Positions 7,488 to 14,862 of a stretch of DNA of 19,054 bases are shown here, one piece after another. Source of the stretch: DATARH01 sp035504235 (GTDB taxonomy: Bacteria; Pseudomonadota; Alphaproteobacteria; ATCC43930; CGMCC-115725). The notes under the pieces were generated by a model. That model was given only the letters and a program-made list of their open reading frames with translations, made no database searches and had not been told where the DNA came from. Every line of letters begins with the position of its first letter. The first letter of the stretch is position 1. The translations under genes and the position numbers were made by a program. The stretch spans positions 1 to 19,054 of the forward strand of contig DATJSH010000261.1 in the NCBI GenBank assembly GCA_035504235.1, read 5' to 3'.

Positions 7488-8663
7488 TCAATAGGATTTC
7501 GGCAGGCCGAGCACGCGCTCGCCGATATTGGACAAAATCAGCTGCGCCATGACCGGCGCGATACGCGCGATCTGCGCTTCGCGGAAGAAGCGTTCGACGT
7601 GGAATTCCTTAGCATAGCCCATGCCGCCATGCGTGAGCATCGCGGTCTCGCAGGCCTTAGCCCCGACCTCGCCGGCGTAAAATTTGGCGGCGTTGGCGAA
7701 GGCGCCGACCTGGGTCGAATCCTCATGCGCGTCATAGGCCGCGGCGGCGCGCAGCACCAGGAGCTCGGCCGCCTCCAGTTCGACCCAGCGCTCGGCGAGC
7801 GGGTGCTGGATACCCTGGTTCTGGCCGATTGGCCGGCCGAAGACGATGCGCTCGTTCGCATAACGCGCCGCGCGGGCGAGGGCGGCCCGGCCGAGCCCCA
7901 CCGCCTCGGCGGCGATCAGGATGCGTTCCGGGTTCATCCCGTGCAGGATGTACTGGAAGCCTTTGCCCTCCTCGCCGATGCGGTCCTCCAGCGGTACCTT
8001 GAGCCCGTCGATGAACAGCATGTTCGAATCGACCGCATGCCGGCCCATCTTGGGGATCTCGCGCACCTCGACTGCGGCGCGGTCGAGGTCGGTGTAGAAC
8101 AGGGTCATCCCGGCGGATGGCCGCGGCGCGTCCTCATAAGCTGTCGTGCGGGTCAGGATCAGCATCTTTTCGGTGACTTGCGCGGTCGAGGTCCAGATCT
8201 TGCGGCCGGTGATGACGTAGCCGTTTCCCTCCTTCACCGCGCGCGTCTTGATGTGCGTCGTATCGAGCCCGACATCGGGCTCGGTGACCGCGAAACAGGC
8301 CTTTTCCTTGCCCTCGATCAGCGGCGGCAGCCAGCGCTGCTGCTGTTCCTTGGTGCCGAAGACGACGACCGGGTGCAGCCCGAAAATATTCATGTGCACG
8401 GCCGAGGCGCCCGAGAAACCGGCGCCCGATTGCGCCACCGCCTGCATCACCACCGCCGCCTCGGTGATGCCGAGCCCGCTGCCGCCAAATTCCTCCGGCA
8501 TCGCCACGCCGAGCCAGCCGCCTTCGGCCATCGCCTGGTGGAATTCGTGCGGGAACCCGCCGTCGGTGTCCTTTTTGAGCCAATAGGCGTCGTCGAAGCG
8601 GGTGCACAGCCGCGCCACCGCATCGCGAATTTCGAGCTGTTCTTCGGTCAAGGCAAAACTCAT
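7488..8663 (-). CDS. Acyl-CoA dehydrogenase family flavoprotein
   Basis: A 391-residue cytoplasmic FAD enzyme expected to introduce a 2,3-double bond into an acyl-CoA, with electrons passing to ETF. Domains in order are an N-terminal helical domain, a middle beta domain with CFAVTEPDVGLDTTHIKT (123-140) and GRKIWTST (153-160), and a C-terminal helical domain with FGRPIGQNQ (275-283) and GGMGYAKEFHVERFFREAQI (346-365). The usual medium-chain catalytic Glu (YEGT) is absent: that place reads RIAPVMAQL. A Glu at 246 in HGMNPERILI matches the alternative base position of isovaleryl- and long-chain enzymes. ATG 8663 has AGGAG seven bases upstream; GTG 8666 is less likely. It is the first gene of the operon with the DUF1330 and aspartate dehydrogenase genes. 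The acyl substrate is not predictable. Confidence 0.92.
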   Translation of the reverse strand: MSFALTEEQLEIRDAVARLCTRFDDAYWLKKDTDGGFPHEFHQAMAEGGWLGVAMPEEFGGSGLGITEAAVVMQAVAQSGAGFSGASAVHMNIFGLHPVVVFGTKEQQQRWLPPLIEGKEKACFAVTEPDVGLDTTHIKTRAVKEGNGYVITGRKIWTSTAQVTEKMLILTRTTAYEDAPRPSAGMTLFYTDLDRAAVEVREIPKMGRHAVDSNMLFIDGLKVPLEDRIGEEGKGFQYILHGMNPERILIAAEAVGLGRAALARAARYANERIVFGRPIGQNQGIQHPLAERWVELEAAELLVLRAAAAYDAHEDSTQVGAFANAAKFYAGEVGAKACETAMLTHGGMGYAKEFHVERFFREAQIARIAPVMAQLILSNIGERVLGLPKSY

Positions 8664-8688
8664 CACCGTCTCCTGAAGCCGCCCGATA

Positions 8689-8718
8689 TCGACCGAGCGC
8701 GGCCTAGCCTGGTATTCT
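8689..8718 (+). promoter_or_regulatory. Candidate sigma-70 promoter for the molybdopterin oxidoreductase gene
   Basis: In the 83-base divergent gap, TCGACC (8689-8694) and TATTCT (8713-8718) each match four of six consensus bases with an 18-base spacer. Transcription would start near 8725, about 22 bases before the proposed TTG start codon. Found by eye; unverified. Confidence 0.33.
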
Positions 8719-8746
8719 GCGGCAAAATCCTCGCCGGAGCACGCGC

Positions 8747-10822
8747 TTGCCGCTCGACATTGCCTTCAGCGTCTGTCCGCACGATTGCCCGAGCGCCTGC
8801 GCACTCGAGGTCGAGCGGATTGATGGCGATCGTATCGGACGTATTCGCGGCGCCAAGGCGCAGGGTTACACCGACGGTGTGGTCTGCGCCAAGGTCGGCC
8901 GCTACGCCGAGCGGCAATACCATCCCGACCGGCTGTCGGTGCCGCTGCGGCGGGTCGGTGACAAAGGTGTTGGCCGCGCCGCTTTCGAGCCGATCTCGTG
9001 GCATGACGCGCTCGACATCGTCGCGGAGGGCTTTATCCGCGCCGCACAGCGCTACGGCTCGCAGACGGTGTGGCCGCATTACTATTCGGGCACGATGGGG
9101 CTGGTGCAGCGCGACGGGCTGCAGCGTCTGCGCCATGCGATGCGCTATTCGCGGCAGCACTCGACGATCTGCAATGCGCTGACCGATGCCGGCTGGCTTG
9201 TCGGCCACGGGCAGAAGCGCGGCGTCGACGGGCGCGAGATGGCGCAATCCGACCTGATCGTGGTGTGGGGCGGCAACCCGGTCTCGACCCAGGTCAATGT
9301 GATGACCCACATCGCCAAAGCGCGCAAGGAACGCGGCGCCAAGCTGGTGGTGGTCGATCCGTATCGCACCGGCACGGCCGAAATCGCCGACATGCACCTC
9401 GCGCCGCTGCCAGGAACCGATGGGGCGCTCGCTTGCGCGGTAATGCATGTACTGTTCAAGGAAGGATACGCCGACCGGGCTTATCTCGCCCGTTACAGCG
9501 ACGATCCGGCCGGTCTCGAAGCGCATCTCGAAACCCGCGGGCCGGAATGGGCATCGGCGATCACCGGTTTGCGCGAAGATGAGATTGTGAACTTCGCCCG
9601 GCTCTACGGCTGTACGAAGCGCAGCTATCTCCGGCTCGGCTACGGCTTTTCGCGGCAACGCAACGGCGCGGTCAACCTGTTCGCCACGACCTGCCTGCCA
9701 ATCGTCACGGGCGCCTGGCAGTACGAAGGCGGCGGGGCGCTGCAATCGAATCATGGGGTGGTGCGGCTTGACCGGCGGCTCATCGAGGGGTCCGATGTCA
9801 TCGATTATTCGACCCGCATCCTCGACCAATGCCGCATCGGTGCGATCCTCACCGGCAATAAGGCCGATTTGCGCGGTGGGCCGCCGGTGACCGCGCTCTT
9901 GATCCAGAACACCAACCCGATGGTCGTATCGCCGGATTCTGGGCTGGTGCACAAAGGCTTCGCGCGCGACGATTTGTTTGTCTGCGTACACGAGCAATTC
10001 ATGACCGAGACGGCAGCGATGGCCGATATCGTGCTGCCGGCGACGACCTTTCTCGAGCATGACGACATCTACACCGCCGGCGCGCATGCTTTTTTGCAGC
10101 TGCACCGCGCCGTTGTGCCGGCTTACGGCGAGTGCCGCTCGAACCACGAAGTGCATTGCGGCTTGGCTGAGCGTCTCGGCGCGCAGCACCGCGGCTTCAA
10201 GATGACGGCGTATGAGATCATCGCCGAGACCTTGCGGATGAGCCACCTGCCGGGTCCCGAGAAATTTGTCGAAGGAACCTGGCTCGATTGCGACCCGTCC
10301 TTCGAGACGGCGCATTTCCTCGACGGGTTCGGCCATATCGACAAGAAATTCCACTTCCGCGCCAACTGGGCGTCGATGAGGGGGCCGATGGGCGGGTTTG
10401 GGGTTGAGACGCTGCCCGCGTTCCCCGACCATGTCGCCAATATCGACGACGGCGATCCCGACCGGCCGTTCCGCATGGTGCCGGCGCCGTCGCGCTCGTT
10501 CCTCAATACGAGCTTCAACAACACGCCTTCGGGCATTGCCCGCGAGGGTCGTCCCTCGGCGCTGGTGCACCCGGAGACATTGGCGGCGCTGGGGATCGCC
10601 GACGGCGCGCGCATCCGCATCGGCAACGACAAGGGCAGCGTCGTCGTCCACGCCAAGGCGTTCGACGGGCTACAAAAACGTGTGGTGATCGCCGAGGGCG
10701 TGTGGCCCAACGCGGCCTTCGAAGAAGGCGTCGGGATCAACCTGTTGACCAGCGCCGACCCCGGCCCGCCACAGGGCGGCGCGGTGTATCACGACACCGC
10801 GGTATGGCTGCGGCCGGCATGA
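8747..10822 (+). CDS. Molybdopterin (Mo-bisMGD) oxidoreductase with one [4Fe-4S] cluster, substrate unknown
   Basis: A 691-residue member of the DMSO reductase superfamily (COG0243). The N-terminal Fe4S4 motif is C10-X3-C14-X3-C18-X28-C47 (VCPHDCPSAC ... GVVCAKVGRY). The molybdopterin domain follows, with SWHDALD, YYSGTMGLVQ, VVWGGNPVSTQVN and the cofactor-contacting VVVDPYRTGTAEIAD; ADIVLPATTFLEHDD and a C-terminal Molydop_binding domain (from about 570, containing NTPSG and GVWPN) complete it. Aligned by eye on the following Ala-Gly, C142 (TICNALTDAGW) falls where formate dehydrogenases have the Sec/Cys molybdenum ligand. There is no Tat signal, so it is probably cytoplasmic. No electron-transfer subunit or cofactor gene adjoins it. 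The start TTG 8747 is preceded by GGAG (8736-8739); no ATG or GTG lies upstream before an in-frame stop at 8705. Confidence 0.88.
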   Translation: MPLDIAFSVCPHDCPSACALEVERIDGDRIGRIRGAKAQGYTDGVVCAKVGRYAERQYHPDRLSVPLRRVGDKGVGRAAFEPISWHDALDIVAEGFIRAAQRYGSQTVWPHYYSGTMGLVQRDGLQRLRHAMRYSRQHSTICNALTDAGWLVGHGQKRGVDGREMAQSDLIVVWGGNPVSTQVNVMTHIAKARKERGAKLVVVDPYRTGTAEIADMHLAPLPGTDGALACAVMHVLFKEGYADRAYLARYSDDPAGLEAHLETRGPEWASAITGLREDEIVNFARLYGCTKRSYLRLGYGFSRQRNGAVNLFATTCLPIVTGAWQYEGGGALQSNHGVVRLDRRLIEGSDVIDYSTRILDQCRIGAILTGNKADLRGGPPVTALLIQNTNPMVVSPDSGLVHKGFARDDLFVCVHEQFMTETAAMADIVLPATTFLEHDDIYTAGAHAFLQLHRAVVPAYGECRSNHEVHCGLAERLGAQHRGFKMTAYEIIAETLRMSHLPGPEKFVEGTWLDCDPSFETAHFLDGFGHIDKKFHFRANWASMRGPMGGFGVETLPAFPDHVANIDDGDPDRPFRMVPAPSRSFLNTSFNNTPSGIAREGRPSALVHPETLAALGIADGARIRIGNDKGSVVVHAKAFDGLQKRVVIAEGVWPNAAFEEGVGINLLTSADPGPPQGGAVYHDTAVWLRPA

Positions 10823-10836
10823 GTAACCACATTTTA

Positions 10837-10916
10837 TCGTCGCCCCCCGAAGGCGGGGGCCCAGGGGCGATCGTTCAATCGCTAGCCCTGGATTCCCGCT
10901 TGCGCGGTAATAACGA
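10837..10916. repeat. Palindromic intergenic repeat, copy 1 (degenerate)
   Basis: Two imperfect inverted arms, about 10837-10866 and 10886-10916, each containing a short GC hairpin and separated by about 19 bases. The right arm contains CCCTGGATTCCCGC (10886-10899), identical to 11721-11734 in copy 2. The pattern 'TCGTCATTCCCGC..GCGGGAATCCAGGG' is a widespread bacterial intergenic repeat type. This copy is more diverged than the second. It ends about 15 bases before the VWA gene start. Confidence 0.75.
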
Positions 10917-10930
10917 TTGGAGATGGCAGG

Positions 10931-11638
10931 GTGAGTGACAAAAGTAAGCTGCCGACAAAATCATCCTCGACCGATGTCGACGCGTTCCTGCGCGATCTCA
11001 ACCGAGCGCCGGCGGTGCGGCCGGCGGGAGGGCGTGGGCGGCTGATCTTTGCGCTCGACGCCACGGCCAGCCGCGAGCCGAGCTGGGATCGCGCCTGCCG
11101 CATCCAGGGCGAGATGTTCGAGGCGACCGCGGGGCTCGGCGGGCTCGACGTGCGGCTCGTCTTCTACCGCGGCTTCGCCGAGTGCAAGGCGAGCCGCTGG
11201 ATGCGGAACGCCGCCGAGCTGCACAAGGCGATGAGCTCGGTCTCTTGCATCGGCGGCGAGACGCAGATCGAGCGGGTGCTGGAGCATGCGATCGGCGAGA
11301 CCAAGAAGCAGCGGGTTCATGCGCTGGTCTTTGTCGGCGATGCGATGGAGGAAAGCGCCGACCGGCTATGCCGGCTCGCCGGTGAGCTGGGGCTGCTCGG
11401 CACGCCGGTTTTCGTCTTCCACGAGGGCGCTGACGCGACGGCGAGCGCCACCTTCCGCCAGATCGCCAAATTGTCGCGCGGCGCCTATCTAAGCTTCGAC
11501 CTGGCGAGCGCCGACAAGCTCAAGGAATTGCTCGCCGCGGTCGCGGTCTACGCTGCCGGCGGCTATCGCGCCCTCGCCGATCTCAGCACGAAACGAGGCG
11601 GCGATTTCCGGCTGCTGATTTCGCAATTGCAGGGATGA
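10931..11638 (+). CDS. VWA-like protein of unknown function, paired with a J-domain gene
   Basis: A 235-residue soluble protein with a von Willebrand A-type fold. The metal site appears as D43-A-T45-A-S47 in IFALDATASREPSW (a DxTxS form of the usual DxSxS), with T111 in GGETQIERVL and D137 in VFVGDAMEE as the other expected ligands. Other conserved-looking stretches are LVFYRGFAECKASRW and the C-terminal AVAVYAAGGYRAL. There is no signal peptide, so it is cytoplasmic. I recall similar proteins next to membrane J-domain proteins in alphaproteobacteria, as here, but know of no defined role. The start is GTG 10931 with GGAG at 10919-10922. Both it and the J-domain gene are preceded by a palindromic repeat, so the two may be transcribed together through the second repeat. 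Confidence 0.8.
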   Translation: MSDKSKLPTKSSSTDVDAFLRDLNRAPAVRPAGGRGRLIFALDATASREPSWDRACRIQGEMFEATAGLGGLDVRLVFYRGFAECKASRWMRNAAELHKAMSSVSCIGGETQIERVLEHAIGETKKQRVHALVFVGDAMEESADRLCRLAGELGLLGTPVFVFHEGADATASATFRQIAKLSRGAYLSFDLASADKLKELLAAVAVYAAGGYRALADLSTKRGGDFRLLISQLQG

Positions 11639-11672
11639 TCGGTATTACGCCGGGTTTCGATGGGCTTCTCTT

Positions 11673-11751
11673 TGTCGCCCCCGCGAAGGCGGGAATCCAG
11701 GGCGACCGTGACCTCGCTTGCCCTGGATTCCCGCATTCGCGGGAATGACGA
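11673..11751. repeat. Palindromic intergenic repeat, copy 2 (well preserved)
   Basis: The arms are 11673-11702 and 11721-11751. The right arm's reverse complement, read from TCGTCATTCCCGC to AATCCAGGG, matches the left arm with few mismatches. Each arm is itself a hairpin: CCCGC-gaag-GCGGG (11680-11693) and CCCGC-attc-GCGGG (11730-11743). The element fills most of the 124-base gap between the VWA and J-domain genes and could fold in RNA as well as DNA. Confidence 0.85.
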
Positions 11752-11762
11752 TGGGGTAGGCG

Positions 11763-12470
11763 ATGCCGGAGCTCGCCCTATTTGGCGGCGTCCTGATCCT
11801 CGGCGGGCTGTTGCTGCTCGTCTATCTGTTCGTCAATACCGACCCGGCCAGGCTGGCGCGCGCGCTCAAATGGATCGGGCTCGGCGCGGCGGTATTGGTC
11901 TTCCTCTATCTGCTGTTGTCGGAGAGGTTCGCCTTTATCTGGCTGCCGCTCGCGGTGGCCTTTCCGTATCTGCGGCGCTTGCGATCGGTGTTCGGCTGGT
12001 TTCGCGGGGCGAGTGGAGGCAGCCAGACATCCGATGTTTCCACCCCCTATTTGCGCATGAGCCTCGATCATGACACCGGCACGATGACCGGGACGGTACT
12101 CGCCGGCCGCTTTGCCGGGATGCGGCTTACGGAGCTGGGACGCGACGAGCTCTTCGAGCTGCTGCGCGAATGCCGCGCGGCCGACGAGGAAGGCGCGCGG
12201 CTCGTCGAGGCCTATCTCGACCGCATCTTCCTTGGATGGCGAGACGAATTCGCCGGCGGGGCGACCGGTGGTTCGCCGCCGCCTGCCGGCAACGCCGACA
12301 TGACGGCGGCGGAGGCCTACGAAATCCTCGGGCTTGCGCCTGGTGCCGACGAGACCCAGATCAAGGCGGCGCATCACCGGCTGATGATGCAGCTCCACCC
12401 CGACCATGGGGGCACCGACTATCTCGCGACACAGATCAATCGGGCGCGCGATGTGCTGCTGAAACATTAA
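11763..12470 (+). CDS. Membrane-anchored protein with C-terminal J domain (DnaJ/Pam18-like)
   Basis: A 235-residue protein. Two to three hydrophobic segments lie in the first 70 residues (about 5-24, 36-53 and 55-70), followed by a basic stretch RRLR. A central soluble region (95-160) contains STPYLRMSLDHDTGTMTG and a helical part ending in RLVEAYLDRIF. The J domain is at the C-terminus (about 180-235), with TAAEAYEILGL and the Hsp70-stimulating HPD at 212-214 in LMMQLHPDHGGTDYLA. A membrane anchor ahead of a C-terminal J domain resembles mitochondrial Pam18/TIM14 and its alphaproteobacterial relatives. It should recruit DnaK to the membrane; the client is unknown, and the upstream VWA protein is the obvious candidate partner. 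ATG 11763 is preceded by a G-rich GGGGTAGG just after the repeat. Confidence 0.88.
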   Translation: MPELALFGGVLILGGLLLLVYLFVNTDPARLARALKWIGLGAAVLVFLYLLLSERFAFIWLPLAVAFPYLRRLRSVFGWFRGASGGSQTSDVSTPYLRMSLDHDTGTMTGTVLAGRFAGMRLTELGRDELFELLRECRAADEEGARLVEAYLDRIFLGWRDEFAGGATGGSPPPAGNADMTAAEAYEILGLAPGADETQIKAAHHRLMMQLHPDHGGTDYLATQINRARDVLLKH

Positions 12471-12580
12471 CGTAACGGTAGTGCTGTCATCTGATCATGG
12501 CGCGGGGGAAGGAAGCGTTACGGCCGATTCTGCGTTATTAGGGATGCCGCCACGGCGGCGCGTCACGACACAGGGTTTTC

Positions 12581-13465
12581 ATGCACCAGCGCATTCGCAA
12601 AGCGGTCTTTCCCGTCGCCGGTCTCGGCACCCGCATCCTGCCCGCCACCAAGGCGATGCCGAAGGAGATGCTGACTGTCGTCGACCGGCCGTTGATTCAC
12701 TATGCGGTCGAGGAAGCCAAGGCCGCCGGCATCGAGGAATTCTATTTTGTCACCGGCCGCGGCAAGGGCGCGCTCGAAGACCATTTCGACGTCGCTTACG
12801 AGATGGAAGCAACCCTCCAGGAGCGCGGCAAGACTCAGCAGCTCGAAGAGATGCGGGCCTGGCTGCCCGAGGCAGGACAGATCGCCTATACGCGCCAACA
12901 GCGTCCGTTGGGCCTCGGTCACGCCGTCTGGTGCGCGCGCCATCTGGTCGGCGATGAGCCGTTCGCGGTGATGCTGGTCGACGATCTGATGGTCTGCAAG
13001 CCGCCCTGCCTCCGGCAGATGGTCGATGCCTACGAGGAGACCGGTGGCAATATCGTCGCGGTCGTCGAGGTGCCGCGCGAGCAGACCAACCGCTACGGCG
13101 TGCTCGACATCGTTGAGGACAAGGGACAGCTGGTCCGCGCGACAGGGGTCGTCGAAAAGCCGAACCCGGCCGAAGCGCCGTCGAACTTGACGATCATCGG
13201 CCGCTACATCATCCAGCCCGAGGTGTTTGGCCACCTTGAAGACATGGAGCCGGGCAGCGGCAACGAAATCCAGTTGACCGACGGGCTCGCCGCGCTGATT
13301 GCCGAAGGCCAGGATTTCCACGGCTTCCGCGCCACCGGCCGGCGCTTCGATTGCGGCGACAAGCTCGGCTATCTCGAAGCCAATATCGCGCTGGGGCTGG
13401 AACATCCCGAACTCGGCGACGGTCTGCGCCGCATACTGCAGAATTACCGGACCGACCGCGGCTGA
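12581..13465 (+). CDS. galU: UTP--glucose-1-phosphate uridylyltransferase (GalU)
   Basis: A 294-residue cytoplasmic nucleotidyltransferase making UDP-glucose from UTP and glucose 1-phosphate, a precursor for exopolysaccharide, LPS sugars and membrane-derived glucans. The family signature is intact: GLGTRILPATKAMPKEML (14-31). Further motifs are VTGRGKGALEDHFD (58-70), RPLGLGHAVWCA (108-119), DDLMV (134-138), GVVEKP (189-194), GSGNEIQLTDGL (225-236) and RRFDCGDKLGYL (254-265). The length is typical. ATG 12581 has only a weak ribosome binding site (CAGGG). The stop is 16 bases before the GTG of the mutase gene, so the two form an operon in which the mutase can supply glucose 1-phosphate to this enzyme. 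Confidence 0.95.
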   Translation: MHQRIRKAVFPVAGLGTRILPATKAMPKEMLTVVDRPLIHYAVEEAKAAGIEEFYFVTGRGKGALEDHFDVAYEMEATLQERGKTQQLEEMRAWLPEAGQIAYTRQQRPLGLGHAVWCARHLVGDEPFAVMLVDDLMVCKPPCLRQMVDAYEETGGNIVAVVEVPREQTNRYGVLDIVEDKGQLVRATGVVEKPNPAEAPSNLTIIGRYIIQPEVFGHLEDMEPGSGNEIQLTDGLAALIAEGQDFHGFRATGRRFDCGDKLGYLEANIALGLEHPELGDGLRRILQNYRTDRG

Positions 13466-13481
13466 CCACGGGGCACTGACC

Positions 13482-14861
13482 GTGGGGCACCGTTTCAACC
13501 CGGCGATCCTGCGCGAATACGACATTCGCGGCATTGTCGGCAAAACCCTATTCGCCGCCGATGCCGAGGCGCTCGGTCGCGCCTTCGCCGCGACTCTGGC
13601 CCGTACTGGCGGCCGCCGGGTAGCCATCGGCTATGACGGGCGGCTGACCTCGCCCGAGCTCGCAGCGGCGCTGGTCGAGGGGCTTGCCGCGGGTGGCGCC
13701 GATGTCGTCCGTATCGGTCGCGGGCCGACGCCGATGCTCTATTTCGCCGCGGCGACGCTCGGCGTCGATGGCGGGGTGATGGTCACGGGGTCGCATAACC
13801 CGCCCGACCATAACGGCTTCAAGATGGTGCTTGGCGGCAAGCCATTCTATGCCGAGCAGATCCAGGAGCTTGGCCGCACCGCGCTGGCGCTTGGCGCGCC
13901 GGAGGGTCCGCGCGGCCGGGTCGAGGATCACGCGATCGCGGACGACTACCTCGCCCGGCTCGCAGGCGACTATGACGAGGGCCGGCCGCTCAGCGTCGCC
14001 TGGGACCCGGGTAACGGCGCGACTGGCGAGATTGTGAGCCGGCTGACCCAGCGCCTGCCCGGCACGCATCACCTGATCAACGCGGCGATCGACGGGCATT
14101 TTCCGGCGCATCACCCGGACCCGACCCTGCCCGAAAATCTGGTTCAGCTGCAGCAGGAGGTGACGCGGCGCGGCTGCGACCTCGGCATCGCCTTTGACGG
14201 TGACGGCGACCGGATTGGCGTCGTCGACGCCAAGGGCCGCATCCTGTGGGGCGACCAGCTGATGATCGTGCTGGCGCGCGACGTCTTGAAGCGGCATCCC
14301 GGCGCGCCGATCATCGCTGACGTCAAGGCCAGCGATGTGCTGTTCGCCGAGATTGCTCGCGCCGGCGGCAAGCCGGTGATGCTGCCGACCGGGCATTCGC
14401 CGATCAAGGCGAAGCTCGCCGAATTGAAGGCGCCGCTCGCCGGCGAGATGAGCGGCCACATCTTTTTCGGCGACCGCTGGTATGGGTTCGACGACGCGAT
14501 CTATGTCGCGGTGCGGCTGCTCGGCATCCTCGCGCAAAGCGCCGAAAGCCTCGCCGAGATCGCCGATCGGCTGCCCGTCATGTTCAACACCCCCGAACTG
14601 CGCATTGACTGCGACGAGGACCGCAAGTTCCCGATCGTCGCGGAAATTGCCGAGCGGCTGCGCCGCCGCGGCGCGGATGTCATCGACATCGACGGGGTAC
14701 GCGTCAAAAGCCCCGACGGCTGGTGGCTGGTGCGCGCCTCAAACACGCAGGCGGTTATCGTCGCCCGCGCCGAATCGACGACAAATGCAGGGCTCGCGCG
14801 GCTAAAAGGCGAAATTACGCGCGAGCTCGCGGAAAGCGGGCTGCGGGTCCGGCTCGATTGA
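13482..14861 (+). CDS. Phosphomannomutase/phosphoglucomutase (AlgC/PgmG type)
   Basis: A 459-residue alpha-D-phosphohexomutase interconverting hexose 6- and 1-phosphates. It has all four family blocks: LREYDIRG near the N-terminus, the phosphoserine loop VTGSHNPPDHNGFK with S104, the Mg2+ loop AFDGDGDR (D239, D241, D243), the sugar-specificity loop GEMSGHIFF (321-329), and the phosphate-binding VRASNTQAVIV near the C-terminus. GEMSGH is typical of bifunctional PMM/PGM enzymes that accept both glucose and mannose phosphates. I chose GTG 13482 because it yields the usual MGHRFNPAILREYDIRG start; the frame continues upstream only inside galU. It probably works with GalU: glucose 6-phosphate to glucose 1-phosphate to UDP-glucose. 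It ends one base before the convergent carboxypeptidase gene. Confidence 0.93.
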   Translation: MGHRFNPAILREYDIRGIVGKTLFAADAEALGRAFAATLARTGGRRVAIGYDGRLTSPELAAALVEGLAAGGADVVRIGRGPTPMLYFAAATLGVDGGVMVTGSHNPPDHNGFKMVLGGKPFYAEQIQELGRTALALGAPEGPRGRVEDHAIADDYLARLAGDYDEGRPLSVAWDPGNGATGEIVSRLTQRLPGTHHLINAAIDGHFPAHHPDPTLPENLVQLQQEVTRRGCDLGIAFDGDGDRIGVVDAKGRILWGDQLMIVLARDVLKRHPGAPIIADVKASDVLFAEIARAGGKPVMLPTGHSPIKAKLAELKAPLAGEMSGHIFFGDRWYGFDDAIYVAVRLLGILAQSAESLAEIADRLPVMFNTPELRIDCDEDRKFPIVAEIAERLRRRGADVIDIDGVRVKSPDGWWLVRASNTQAVIVARAESTTNAGLARLKGEITRELAESGLRVRLD

Positions 14862-14862
14862 A

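Noticed and set aside
7410..9182. A 590-codon plus-strand frame spanning the acyl-CoA dehydrogenase region and the start of the molybdoenzyme
   Set aside because: It is antisense to a well-conserved gene and then out of frame with another; no motifs and skewed composition.
8663..10651. A long open frame on the minus strand (over 600 codons) opposite the molybdopterin oxidoreductase
   Set aside because: The translation is Arg/His/Gly/Ala-rich with no recognisable domain, and the plus-strand frame contains a complete enzyme. It is a high-GC shadow frame.
10837..11751. The repeats as part of a CRISPR array or transposon ends
   Set aside because: There are only two copies about 835 bases apart, they are self-palindromic and diverged, there is no cas or transposase gene, and the DNA between is an ordinary gene of normal composition.
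12471..12559. Inverted repeat CGTAACG/CGTTACG (12471-12477 and 12516-12522) and a GCCGCC-AC-GGCGGC palindrome (12546-12559) before galU
   Set aside because: Arms are short, the first pair is far apart, the second has a two-base loop, and no T-run or known operator pattern goes with them.
13299..13481. Extension of the mutase frame into galU from an internal ATG
   Set aside because: The extra residues are out-of-frame galU sequence; GTG 13482 gives the standard family N-terminus.
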